Shown: positions 1 through 9,148 of the stretch, one piece after another
Position numbering within the stretch: the first letter of the stretch is position 1
Layout of the letters: each line of letters opens with the position of its first letter
Notes under the pieces: generated by a model
Told to the model about the DNA's origin: nothing
Database searches by the model: none
What the model saw: only the letters and a program-made list of their open reading frames with translations
Made by a program: the position numbers and the translations under genes
Origin: Palaemon carinicauda
Taxonomy: Eukaryota > Arthropoda > Malacostraca > Decapoda > Palaemonidae
Length of the DNA stretch: 64,000 nucleotides
Assembly: GCF_036898095.1 (NCBI RefSeq)
Contig: NC_090750.1
Coordinates: forward strand, 83,769,447 to 83,833,446
Direction: 5' to 3'

Positions 1-650
1 AAGTGGCACTGAACAATTACAGTGCAGTAACCCCTTGGGTGATGAAGAATTGTTTGGTAATCTGTGTTGTCAGGTGTATGAGGATAGAGGAGAATATGTA
101 AAGAATATGCCAGACTATTCAGTGTGTATGTAGGCAAAGGGAAAAGGAACCGTAACTAGAGAGGAGGATCCAATGTAGTACTGTCTGGCCAGTCAAAAGA
201 CCCCATAACTCTCTAGCGGTAGTATCTCAACGGGTGGCTGGTGCCCTGGCCAACCTACTACCTTAATGCTTTTAAGTCCAAAATTAGATAAACACTGGGC
301 CGATGAAGAGAGTGTTTGTAATTATAATGCTAATATTGATCATTTAGCCTAACCTTGTGTATTATATTCTTTTATTGTCAAAATGTATGTAAAAGTTTTG
401 CATTATTATGTCAAATCTTTATCAGTTCATGCCTAACCATTGTGTTTGTGTTTGGTTACAAATGCTATAATTTCTTATATACATATAAACATATGATGGA
501 CAAACTCTATTGTAATGCTCTTGGATGATCGTTTTGCCTCCTTGCAATTAAATGCGCAAGTTTAATTATTTTTTCGATTTTTCATATATAAGCTGAAGAC
601 CCCTTCGGATTAAACCAGCTTTCAGATATTATTATTATTATTTATAATCA
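1..650. other. Intergenic or THAP-gene intron, no gene recognised
   Basis: No reading frame or RNA gene is supported here. The first 280 bases are moderately GC-rich and look like interspersed repeat rather than unique sequence, but no second copy lies in the window. From about 350 the sequence is AT-rich and ends in a short ATT tract at 630-650. If the THAP gene continues on the minus strand, this is its first intron. Confidence 0.4.
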
Positions 651-984
651 ATGTTTATTCATCACATAGGCCTGTATGTCCGCACAATTTAATACACGAA
701 TTAAAATAAATATAAATATACACTTTATTATATATAGGCATGAACACCTTGGCGAAAGAGAGACCTAGGTAAGTAGCCTTTGTCAATATAGCCAATATGG
801 GCGCTTTTAATTTTTGTTTTGTAAATCTGAGATGCCCCTTTTGATGTTTAAAAATTGAGATGCCCCCTCCCCCACACTCACTACACACTGAACTGACGAT
901 GATACTTTTGAAGTCACCCATGCGATCGGATATAGCATGTTTACACAGGAATAATAATACTTTTAGGGCCTAGCCGAGACTGAC

Positions 985-1201
985 CTGATATGAAATAATC
1001 AGAACAGATACGTGCCCAGGGTAGTGAGGATTCACGTAGATCAGCCCGTGATCTTCTGGTCAACCACAAGTCACGTCTGCACTTGGATAATTCTTCTGTA
1101 TCTTTGTCCTGATTCTGAATAACTGCCGGTATGCGGTAAAAACTCTTGTCATCTCTTCGTCCTCGATTCCTACAGCCAACAATAGCGCAAAAACTGGGCA
1201 T
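985..1201 (-). CDS. THAP-domain protein, first exon (C2CH zinc finger, His replaced by Tyr)
   Basis: THAP domains are zinc-dependent DNA-binding modules (C2CH) found in nuclear regulators and in P-element-type transposases. The exon starts at ATG 1201 with MPSFCAIVGC. It shows C5 and C10, a Phe-Tyr-Arg-Ile-Pro stretch at 21-25, the invariant Trp46, and C66 in RICSDYF, in the order and spacing of the family. The fourth zinc ligand should be His two residues after C66. Here residue 69 is Tyr (codon at 995-997), one transition away from His. A GTCAGT donor directly after 985 fits the intron that often follows the F-x-S-G motif of THAP genes. Open translation past that donor soon stops. Downstream exons would lie to the left of this window. 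The exon could belong to a host gene or be the remnant of a THAP transposase; the adjacent promoter-like cluster favours a host gene. The Tyr may mean decay. Confidence 0.6.
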
Positions 1202-1285
1202 TGTGTGAATGTGAATGTGATGAAATGGCTAAATATTCAACAGCTCAACCATAGCTATTCATTGAACGCGTCTTTGTATGCCCTC

Positions 1286-1318
1286 CAAGATGGCGGACCG
1301 GAAGTTTGATGACGTGTA
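1286..1318. promoter_or_regulatory. Promoter-like cluster: YY1-, ETS- and CRE-like motifs
   Basis: Within 33 bases the plus strand has CCAAGATGGCGG (YY1-type core), then ACCGGAAGT (ETS-type core), then TGACGT (CRE-type half site). This combination is typical of compact, TATA-less housekeeping promoters in animals. It lies about 85-115 bp upstream of the THAP ATG (minus strand), so it is the likely promoter of that gene. It could also drive a plus-strand gene, but no plus-strand exon is visible nearby. The function is inferred from motifs only. Confidence 0.5.
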
Positions 1319-1319
1319 T

Positions 1320-2228
1320 TGAAAGGACTCTATACGCGCACCACTTGCTTTTTGATAAGAAAAATATATTAGAATTATGATGGATGGATGCTCATCAGTG
1401 AAAGATTTTTTTTTTTCAGGTGATAAGAAAAACTCAGTCCCTTAGCGTTAAAACCACGGACGATATAAAGAAATCATAAATTTGAACCTTTCTGGTATAA
1501 AAAAAATTTCTTTTGTAATGATAACTTTCGCTATCAGTAATTTCCGATTACGATATTAAAAACAAATATATATATTCAGAAAAGCCAAAGAAAACCGATT
1601 TTCTATTATTAGTTTTTTCGAAGACGATAGATATTCCATTTTCTATTTTCAGCCATCGTTCTTAATCCACCTATACCGACTGGCTTAAATCTTTATAACG
1701 ATGTGTAATTGAGTGCGGGTACGAAGGTCTAAGTTTAGACCTAAGCACGTATAGGCCTAACACTGATTATCACCGTGCGTATATAAGTGGATGTGATTCC
1801 CATTAATCTCTCGGTAAGGAAACTCTAAACACAATTACATTGGCCAGATGAAAAATGATTACATATAATACTTTGGCCTTTTTATAACTTTCTCTTATTA
1901 GTTTCATTTATATCAATTATTAGCATATAAGCTTTCCTCTACAAAAAAAATAATAATAAATAAAATAAAATACTTTCTCTTTATTTTTACATTCCAATTG
2001 ATATATTTTCTTGAGTTTCTTTTTTGAAAATCTAAAGAGTCGGGTATATTATCAAGGGGAACCTTTGCAGATAAATGAAAAAATATATCCAATTAAACCC
2101 GAATAATAATAATAATAATAATAGAAGTAGGAGCAGTTCTTAGTGCCGTCACAGATAAAGAATTCATGATAAATGATATCTCTGTCATGATATCACAAGT
2201 AAAGCAATGAACGTGCAAGCACGTATAC
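1320..2228. other. AT-rich intergenic stretch
   Basis: No coding frame is supported. The stretch is AT-rich with short poly-A/T runs and an AAT tract at about 2102-2123. Confidence 0.4.
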
Positions 2229-2466
2229 ATAATAAAAGCAGCATTTTATTTTTAGTAATGTCTCTATGTTTTTCCATTTTCTCCAAATCGTTTAATCAAC
2301 GATAGGTTTATGATTCAACCAGAATAATAATATTATTTCAATAAGTCGTTTATTGAAATATTATTATTCACGTAGAATCATAAACCTATCGTTGATTAAA
2401 CGATCTGGAGAAAATTGAAAAAACAGAGACGTATTACTAAAAATAAAATGCTGCTTTTATTATGTT
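2229..2466. repeat. Long inverted repeat (foldback), arms about 115 bp, loop about 4 bp
   Basis: The left arm (2229-2344) begins CATAATAAAAGCAGC. The right arm (2349-2466) ends GCTGCTTTTATTATG. The arms are complementary over nearly their full length with few mismatches, for example around CGTTTAATCAACGATAGG. Only GTCG or so separates them. This is either a foldback or MITE-type element or a local inverted duplication. A transcript through it would form a long hairpin. Confidence 0.8.
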
Positions 2467-2602
2467 TTATTATATTTTATTTTTGGGATTCGCACTTTTT
2501 CCGTCCTTCCGCGTATTCTATGAACTCAATATCACTCTCGGAGGGAACTGGTGATAGCTTTAATATCTTATCTTGTTTTTGAGATTGGTTATCACCTAAA
2601 AC

Positions 2603-2604
<2 letters not shown>

Positions 2605-2675
<71 letters not shown>
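2605..2675. repeat. (GA)n microsatellite
   Basis: About 35 uninterrupted GA units, ending in GTGAGTAG. Confidence 0.95.
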
Positions 2676-2677
<2 letters not shown>

Positions 2678-3290
2678 GTAGTTTGTGCATTCACGATTAA
2701 AATATTCATTACTATTAAAACAATGATATTAACTAAATTACATGAATAAACGAACTAATGATAATGAAAAAAATCACCAGTGACCAACGAAGGAAAATTT
2801 TTAATGCCGTTATCAGCCAAATAAAATAAGATATACTTCGCCAGTAAACGCAAACCTAATTAGAAACATTACTCTTGAACTGATTAATCATGAAATCTCA
2901 TCAACGAAGAGTAATGAATCTCATTTAAATGTCACCACCAATGAATACTCAGTACATGGCAATCAGTACAGGAACTGATATTTAATTGATAGCGCGCTGC
3001 AGCTGTAGCCTACATGCTAAATTCATTTTGTCAGATACTGTATGTAAAAATTGTTAAAGCTATCTTCGTCAATGTCATATTGTATTAAGAAGAATTAAAT
3101 AAAAAAAATTATATTTCATTAAATGGCAAGCGGATAGTTTTCGATTTTTTTTTATTTTTTTTTTTTTTTTTTAGAAATATTAAAAAAAATGCAAGTCTTG
3201 AAGTTGAAGATGAAGAAACTTCATAATTGATTACGGAAATTCTACAAAGGGGGAAAGAATAAGTAACAGTATCGTTAAATGAGTTGAGCA
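2676..3290. other. AT-rich intergenic stretch
   Basis: No gene is supported. A poly-T run lies near 3145-3172. The minus-strand frame across 3109-3357 is a low-complexity open frame and is not credible as a gene. Confidence 0.4.
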
Positions 3291-3304
3291 ATCTTTTCCA
3301 TTTA

Positions 3305-3575
3305 TATCGAGTCCCGCTCAAACCCTTTAGTTCCTTTGGTCGCTGCAACCTCACCATCCTTGTGAACTAAGGATGTGGGGTTTGGGGGAAACTATAGGTC
3401 TATCTGCTGAGTACTCAGCAGTCATTGTCTGCCCCTCCTTGGCCCTAGCTTGGGTGCATAGGGGGCTTTGGCATGATCATATGTATATATATGGTCAGTC
3501 ACTAGGGCATTGTCCTGCCAGATAAGGCAATGTCACTGTCCATTGCCTCTGCCATTCATGAGTGGCATTTAAACC
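3305..3575 (+). repeat. tRNA-derived SINE, copy S2 (5' truncated)
   Basis: The stretch from GAGTCCCGCTCAAAC to about 3575 aligns by eye, block after block, with the reverse complement of 39290-39582. Shared blocks include CTCAAACC-TTAGTTCCTTT, CACCATCCTTGT, ACTATAG-TCTA-CTGCTGA, CCTAGC-TGGG, GGGGGCTT, GATCATATGTAT and ATGGTCAGTC. The 39.3-kb copy keeps a more complete tRNA-like head. Here only the B-box region (GAGTCCC) is left. Confidence 0.65.
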
Positions 3576-3667
3576 TTAAATGACTCGAGTTATTTACGAT
3601 AATTATGAAGGAAAATAAAAAAAAATATAATTTTTTGTCTGCTACATTCGAGTAGCAATCATCAATA

Positions 3668-3668
<1 letters not shown>

Positions 3669-3706
<38 letters not shown>

Positions 3707-3707
3707 A
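3669..3707. repeat. C-run followed by (CT)n
   Basis: About eleven C residues run directly into about fourteen CT units. Confidence 0.95.
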
Positions 3708-3874
3708 ATGAGGAAAATAAAGGTTCTGAAAGAGTGCTGATGATTAATTAATGAAATTTTAGCCATATCATCGAGCACCGGGACAAGGGAGGCCTTTCAG
3801 TGCCACCAATGATGGTTAATGTTTGAATTACATTATTAAAAAGAAACTGTAAAACGGACTACTTGGGCCGATAG

Positions 3875-4003
3875 TATCTTGCTTTTCCAACTAGGGTTAT
3901 AGCTTAGCTTGTAATAATAATAACATAACGATAATGATACTACTACTACTACTACTATTACTACTACTACTACTACTACTACTAATAATAATAATAATAA
4001 CAA
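3875..4003. repeat. Interspersed module CTTGCTTTTCCAACTAGGG with trinucleotide tail
   Basis: The sequence TATCTTGCTTTTCCAACTAG followed by GGTTATAGCTTAGCTTGTAAT runs into (AAT)n and then (ACT)n/(AAT)n up to 4003. The same module with an (AAT)n tail occurs at 62466-62562. The tail looks like a retroposon 3' end that has seeded a microsatellite. Confidence 0.6.
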
Positions 4004-4011
4004 CAGAAACG

Positions 4012-4419
4012 TTAAAAACTGGAAATAGCCTTGGTTGAATACGGTGGAGAAGGATTGAACTGGATTGGTAACAGGAAATTAGCTGACCTAAAGTATGCTG
4101 ATGACGCTGTCCTTATTAGCAAAATCCCGCAAGACTTGCACAGCTTGCTTGCCAGAATGCATGAAATGTCACATGAGGTTGGGCTCGAGTTAAATAGAAG
4201 AAAGACAGAGATTATGAGAACGGAATATGCAATGGAAGATGAAATATCATTGGAAAGAGAAAGGATTAGTGAGGTAAAATCATTTAAATATTTAGGAACT
4301 ATGATCTCTAATAAGGGATCATTTGAATTCGAGTTTAATGAGAATAAAAAAATCAAACAATGGTTAGGTTAATTAAAATTTGGAAATCAAATTACTTGAA
4401 ATTACATACAAAAATCCGG

Positions 4420-4517
<98 letters not shown>

Positions 4518-4996
4518 AATATATATATATATATATGTATATATAAGTTTAGTGATATCGGTGTTACTGTATGGACATGAGTCGTGGTATGACAATGAAA
4601 CAACATCTAACAGATTTTGTAGATCTGAGAACAAAGCCCTCAGAACAATATTGGGAGTTGAATGGCATGGCAGAATTAGAAATAAAACTGTAAGAGACAT
4701 TACTCGAGTGCCATATGTGGATGAGATCACAGTTAGGGGTAGATGGAGATGGTTTGGGCATTCTCTTCGCACTCCCCAAGAGAGATTAGTTCATCAAACT
4801 TTCAAATGGGCTTCACAAGGTACTAGAAGAGTTGGAAGACCCAAGCCTACTTGGCTGAGAACTATGAAGCATGAATAGGGAGATGATGAATGGAGAAGTA
4901 TTGATTTAACAGCTCAAGATAGAGACGACTGGCGAAATCATAACTAAGGACTTTTGCGTCAATAGGTGTAGGAGGAAATAGTGATGATGATGATGC
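4012..4996 (+). mobile_element. 5'-truncated LINE fragment (RT C-terminal half), interrupted by (TA)n
   Basis: This is the remnant of a non-LTR retrotransposon. The first part (4031-4372) contains LADLKYADDAVLIS, with the YADD catalytic box of reverse transcriptase, followed by a thumb-like region with FKYLGTMIS. The second part (4552-4878) contains [12 protein letters not shown] and then RGRWRWFGHSLR and GRPKPTWLR, the usual C-terminal end of RTE/CR1/Jockey-type ORF2 proteins. The two halves are joined by a different frame that reads IKIWKS-KIRLY up to about 4424, where the TA microsatellite starts. After the protein end a TGATGATGATGATG tail closes the copy at about 4996, which resembles RTE-type 3' ends. 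The 5' part, including endonuclease, is absent. The copy is dead. The clade is not settled. Confidence 0.8.
4422..4546. repeat. (TA)n microsatellite inside a LINE copy
   Basis: The tract is nearly pure TA with small interruptions (TAATAAA, TGTA) near its right end. It begins exactly at the Leu-Tyr codons of the conserved KIRLY stretch of the LINE ORF. Confidence 0.95.
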
Positions 4997-4999
4997 TGA

Positions 5000-5438
5000 A
5001 TACGGTACTGTATTTGCACCAGGTCTAAATACCTTGATTTGCACATACATTACAAGGTACTTCAATATTGTAATGTTTAGTTGCAAAATAGTATTGTGAA
5101 GTGTTCTGGTAATATATTTGTCAGAAAATAAGACTTTATACAAGGAGTGAAAACCATCCTGTAATATTGTCCAAACAATATATATACGACTGTGAAATAT
5201 ATTTAATATATTTACGTTGTTCGTGTTTATTGTAAATAATCAAGACTTGGTTTTAGGTTTTTTGAGTGGAGTTATGATATCAATTACTTTCGGTAGTGGT
5301 TTCTTGTATAATTTTTGACTGTATGAAATATGTTTTCATTACAATTTAAGCGAGTATTTTACAGCATAGAAATTTTGCGAAAAGGACAGGTTAGGGTCAA
5401 AAGGAAATATAACTGTGTATGTGTAGATAGTAAATAAA
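5000..5438. other. AT-rich intergenic stretch
   Basis: No gene or RNA is supported. The sequence is AT-rich and has no repeat with a second copy in the window that I could find. Confidence 0.35.
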
Positions 5439-5439
5439 G

Positions 5440-5650
5440 GTAAAGGGTAAATGTGTCTGGTTTCAGATCCAGTTTCATCAGAATAGATGCTCACCAGAAC
5501 GTCACCAGGGGAAGTCCAACCCCGCTCTGTGGTGCCCATCCACAGCAGTATCCTAATCAGTAAACAACTTAAACTCACAGTCCCAGGCTGGGATCAATCT
5601 GCTGCCATGCAAATGCTAGGCGAATGCGTTACCACTGTACTAGTCAGTAA
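5440..5650 (-). repeat. tRNA-derived SINE, second family
   Basis: Read on the minus strand from 5650, the sequence starts with a tRNA-like head. It has an A-box-like AGTGGTAACGCATTCGCC and, about 30 bases on, a B-box-like AGATTGATCCCAGCC. A body of about 150 bp follows, with CACAGAGCGGGGTTGGAC. No discriminating anticodon arm or CCA context supports a functional tRNA gene. The internal Pol III promoter boxes and a longer unrelated body fit a SINE. Confidence 0.6.
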
Positions 5651-6071
5651 AGAATAAGTAAAAGTGTGTTTTAATCTGATCCATAATAACCCCAAAGACC
5701 ACGACAAAGTTCCACCTGTTCAACTACCAGATTAAAAAGTCAGAAAGGGTTATTCAGATATTCTTTACAGTCAAGGTTTCTCTACTTACAAAATGTATGT
5801 CATTAGATTAATTCATTACTGTGACTTTTAAAGATATCCTCCACAATGTTCTTAACTTTTATGAGCTTGGAAAGCAATTCAGAACCTTAATGATACAGAG
5901 AGAATTGTACGATCTAGAATTAGGACCTAGATTAAAGAATCACACAGAGAACATTTTAAATAACCTTTCTCGTTAATTTAAAACTATTTCCATTTGTATC
6001 TAATTTCGGTTTATTTGAAGATTCAACAATAGAAAGAACTTACCTCACAGCATCACAAGTCTCCATCGACG
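5651..6071. other. IR gene 5' flank
   Basis: Nothing beyond AT-rich single-copy-looking sequence is seen. If the exon at 6072 is real, its promoter should lie here, but no TATA or initiator can be assigned with confidence. Confidence 0.35.
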
Positions 6072-6248
6072 ATGGGGGTTCATCATCGCTTCTGTGCAAA
6101 GCTAGTTCTAATTTTAATGTTGAAACATTACTTTGCTAAAGTGCATAGTGCTTTTAGCAATCCACGTGCAGATGCAGACACAACGCCTTCCCTGTGGTCT
6201 TTGAAACAAAATACAAAAGATGATTATTTGGGATTTGGGCAGCAAGAG
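6072..6248 (+). CDS. Possible first (signal-peptide) exon of the ionotropic receptor
   Basis: An ATG at 6072 opens a frame that starts MGVHHRFCAKLVLILMLKHY. This basic start followed by a short hydrophobic run is compatible with a signal peptide. A GAG|GTACAA donor after 6248 would leave the exon in phase 0, which matches the phase-0 acceptor of the exon at 7092. Without splicing the frame stops at 6383. Ionotropic receptors normally carry a signal peptide, and the downstream exons lack one. The donor is not a strong consensus, and the residues after the hydrophobic run are not recognisably IR-like, so this exon stays tentative. Confidence 0.3.
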
Positions 6249-7091
6249 GTACAAACAATATTATTCAAGTTAAATGTGACTATTAGGAATCCGATAAAAG
6301 TATTACATTTTTTAAAGGAAAAAGCCATATCTTTGCTAATTATGATGAAACAAAAATACCCAACAGAAATTGTTGAGGAATAATAAAAAGATATAAAAAT
6401 TAAAAATAATTTTTAACGAATTTTTTCTAGGATGACTTTAGTATGTTGCTGTGATGTTTTATTAGAAATTATTTTTCTTTTTTCAAATAAGATATCTTAC
6501 CATGCAAGTGAGTTTTAGATTTTGTAAATTTTGCATCTACATTTTTGAAGTTTTGAATGCAAGTGTATAGAAAAAAAAAAAAAGACGACAGATTCCATAA
6601 AGCATAAATTATGTCTCAGTGATAGCGAAGATTTTCAAGAAAGAGAACTCCTGATATTTTACCAGAAAATCTCATGGAGGGAGATTCTCCTCTTTTCTCT
6701 CCCTCATGACAGGCAAGACTCTCCCTGATGGTAAAACGAGACATAATTTATCGACATTTTCGTTTCTTACTTTGAATTCTTGATTTGTAATTATTCCTGA
6801 TGTTATGGGTTATAATTCACTAAATTTGTTCACTAAATTCCATTACAGATCTTTATAAAAATGTGTATGTGTATTTATTGAGGCTTGGAACATATAGAGT
6901 GAATTTCCTTTATTTCTTATAAGAAAAATTGTTTTACTTAACGAGCATTTTTGTTTGCAAACTCACTCCCCAAACGAATCAGACTCCTAAACGGAGGTAC
7001 TACTGTCTATAGTCTTCTAGTTGTTACATATATATCCTAAAATATACATTGATGCTACATATGGAATATTGATAGTCTTCGTCTTTGATAG
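6249..7091 (+). other. Putative intron 1 of the IR gene
   Basis: AT-rich. It includes a poly-A run at about 6570-6583 and a small foldback at 6604-6753, whose ends share ATAAATTATGTCTC in inverted orientation. A TTTGATAG acceptor precedes the exon at 7092. Confidence 0.35.
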
Positions 7092-7232
7092 GACTGGCTA
7101 GACAAAAATGGCCCACTAACTTGGATCATCAATACTTATGCCAGAGGTTGCTACTTGACAATCTTTTATGAAGAGCAATCAACTGAAGCTGCACATAAGC
7201 TCAGAGAAACACTATTTCTCAGACCTATCAGG
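7092..7232 (+). CDS. Ionotropic receptor, upstream exon (amino-terminal domain)
   Basis: Forty-seven open codons, starting DWLDKNGPLTWI and ending FLRPIR, lie between a TTTGATAG acceptor and an AGG|GTAAGC donor. The exon is phase 0 at both ends and joins in frame to the exon at 7466. The peptide includes RGCYLTIFYE, a beta-strand-like stretch of the kind found in IR amino-terminal regions. It is too short to be obvious as a stand-alone frame. Confidence 0.6.
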
Positions 7233-7465
7233 GTAAGCATATAATTATTCGAATCATAAGTTCTGTAACTAGTGGTTTGGGTAGGAAAAATCAACAGCTG
7301 TCGCAAGTACAGTAGCCTACTTAGAGCCATACCAAAGAACTGTACAGTATAGAGTATTTAAGGCAATAGTTTGTATGCAATGTATAATCTATTTTTCAAA
7401 ATTGACATATTTATGACCTCCATGTTAAATGAATTAACTCTTACCTGTACTGTTTCTGTTTACAG

Positions 7466-9148
7466 ATGTATCTACTTACTAAAAAAACACTGTCTACTCC
7501 GTCTACATGGTCGAGGTCTGTATGTGATACGTACATATTCCTTATCAACAGTGGGGAAGATCTCATGCAACACGCATCAGTAAATCACATTCGAGCAGTT
7601 CCATACAAGGAAGGATATTATCCACCAGCATTGTGGAATTATAAAGCCTATTATATAATTTTTCTAAATGAGGTTGATAATGCCTTGGAAACTGCTATAA
7701 ACATAGTAACACTTTACAATTTCAAAAAGACTGAAAATCTCTTGCTACTATATCCAAACAATCAGTATCTTACAGCTTTCACACATTCTCTATATCTTGA
7801 TAGCACAGGACTGACGCTGCTTGATTCCTGGTCACGCGGGAAGCTTCAAAGTGATAAAAATTTATTTCCAAAAAAATTGGACAACTTAAAAGGGGCAGTA
7901 CTTACAGTGGCTACATTTGAACATCCACCAAGTGTTCTTTACGACTATGATGAAAATAACCAACTTCGTGACCGAATTGGTGTTGATATGCAAATAATAC
8001 ATGGTCTTGCCCAAGCAAAAAATTTTTCGGTAATTTTCAAAGAGGTCAGCTCTGTCGAAAAATGGGGATTTAAACATCCCAATGGATCTTGGGATGGCTT
8101 GATGCGAGAAGTCATTCAAGAAACGGCCGACATAAGCGTCTGTAATGTCTTCAACGAACATTTCCGATGGAATGATGTTGACTTTTCATATCCTTATAAT
8201 TTCATGCCGGGTTGCTTTGTTGCACCTTCCCCTAAACCTTTGTTAAACTGGCAGTCACCAATTTTACCTTTTACTGGGGACACTTGGTTATCAATTGGAG
8301 TTTCACTGATAGTTGGTGGGATTCTCCTTGCACTTGTATCAGCATTAAGTATAAAAAAAGAATCACGAGAATTTAGAAGCTTAGCTTACAATTACCTTTA
8401 TATCCTCAGTTCGTTAACAATGCGATCTGTTAACATTGTCCCTTCTTACATTCCAACACGTGTCTATGTAGGGTTTGTGTGGTTATTCTGCCTCATAATC
8501 TCCACAGGTTACTCAGCTAATCTAGTAGCTTTCCTTTCAGTTACTAAAACTGCGAGTCCAATTGATACTTTGAGTCAGCTAGCAAGTAGTGGGCTACGAT
8601 TTGGAGCACATTCATTTTGGAAAACACAGTTTTCTGGTTCTAGTGATCCTTCAGTTAACTACATTTTTGAAAACTTAGAGACTGATTTAGATATTCATAC
8701 ACTATTTGAAGAAGTTGATAAAGGAAAATTTGCCTTAGTGGAAAACAAACAATATCTTGAAGTTCACAGAGATGCCAGGTTTACATATGGTGACAAATCA
8801 TCTATCAGAATTGTAGGCGAGTGTCTCATCCCTTACAGCATTAGTTTAATTCTAACAAAAAATTCACCTCTTACTCCTCATCTGGCAACAGATCTCCTAC
8901 ATTTATTTGAGTCTGGAATGATGAATAAGTGGCAAAAGGATGTAGTTATCCTCTACCGAAAGCAGTTTGAGGAAAAACGCCAATTAAAAGTTTCAAATGA
9001 AATCTCTGGTACTAAAGCTCTAAGTCTTGATCAGCTTCAAGGAGTATTTTACATAACGGGCATTGGCTATATCTTGAGTACGATAATATTGCTCTTTGAA
9101 ATAATTTTCAAACCAAACCAAAACCTGGTGTCACTGCCTGAGAACTAA
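7466..9148 (+). CDS. Ionotropic receptor (divergent IR family), main exon
   Basis: This is a variant ionotropic glutamate receptor, a ligand-gated cation channel subunit that in arthropods serves chemo-, thermo- or hygrosensation at the sensory dendrite membrane. Numbering from codon 7466: the S1 ligand-binding lobe covers about 141-262, with the IR-like WGF...NGSWDGLM at 200-213 and ADIS at 221-224. Arg234, five residues before DFSYPY, sits where iGluRs bind the ligand carboxylate. Transmembrane segment M1 is at about 273-295, the pore region at 308-325, and M3 at 331-358 with STGYSANLVAFLSVT, the counterpart of SYTANLAAF. S2 follows to about 515, with Glu426 in ALVEN matching the iGluR ligand-binding acidic residue. 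M4 is at about 524-547, and the tail is short. The ATG at 7466 follows a CTGTTTACAG acceptor, so it is probably an internal Met and not the start. No disabling change is seen. The IR subfamily was not assigned. AATAAA near 9376 may be its poly(A) signal. Confidence 0.88.
   Translation: MYLLTKKTLSTPSTWSRSVCDTYIFLINSGEDLMQHASVNHIRAVPYKEGYYPPALWNYKAYYIIFLNEVDNALETAINIVTLYNFKKTENLLLLYPNNQYLTAFTHSLYLDSTGLTLLDSWSRGKLQSDKNLFPKKLDNLKGAVLTVATFEHPPSVLYDYDENNQLRDRIGVDMQIIHGLAQAKNFSVIFKEVSSVEKWGFKHPNGSWDGLMREVIQETADISVCNVFNEHFRWNDVDFSYPYNFMPGCFVAPSPKPLLNWQSPILPFTGDTWLSIGVSLIVGGILLALVSALSIKKESREFRSLAYNYLYILSSLTMRSVNIVPSYIPTRVYVGFVWLFCLIISTGYSANLVAFLSVTKTASPIDTLSQLASSGLRFGAHSFWKTQFSGSSDPSVNYIFENLETDLDIHTLFEEVDKGKFALVENKQYLEVHRDARFTYGDKSSIRIVGECLIPYSISLILTKNSPLTPHLATDLLHLFESGMMNKWQKDVVILYRKQFEEKRQLKVSNEISGTKALSLDQLQGVFYITGIGYILSTIILLFEIIFKPNQNLVSLPEN

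Noticed and set aside
5590..5650. Functional tRNA gene
   Set aside because: A- and B-box-like motifs are present, but no complete cloverleaf can be drawn and the sequence continues into a SINE body.
7886..8161. Minus-strand frame across the IR exon
   Set aside because: It is a shadow of the receptor coding sequence.
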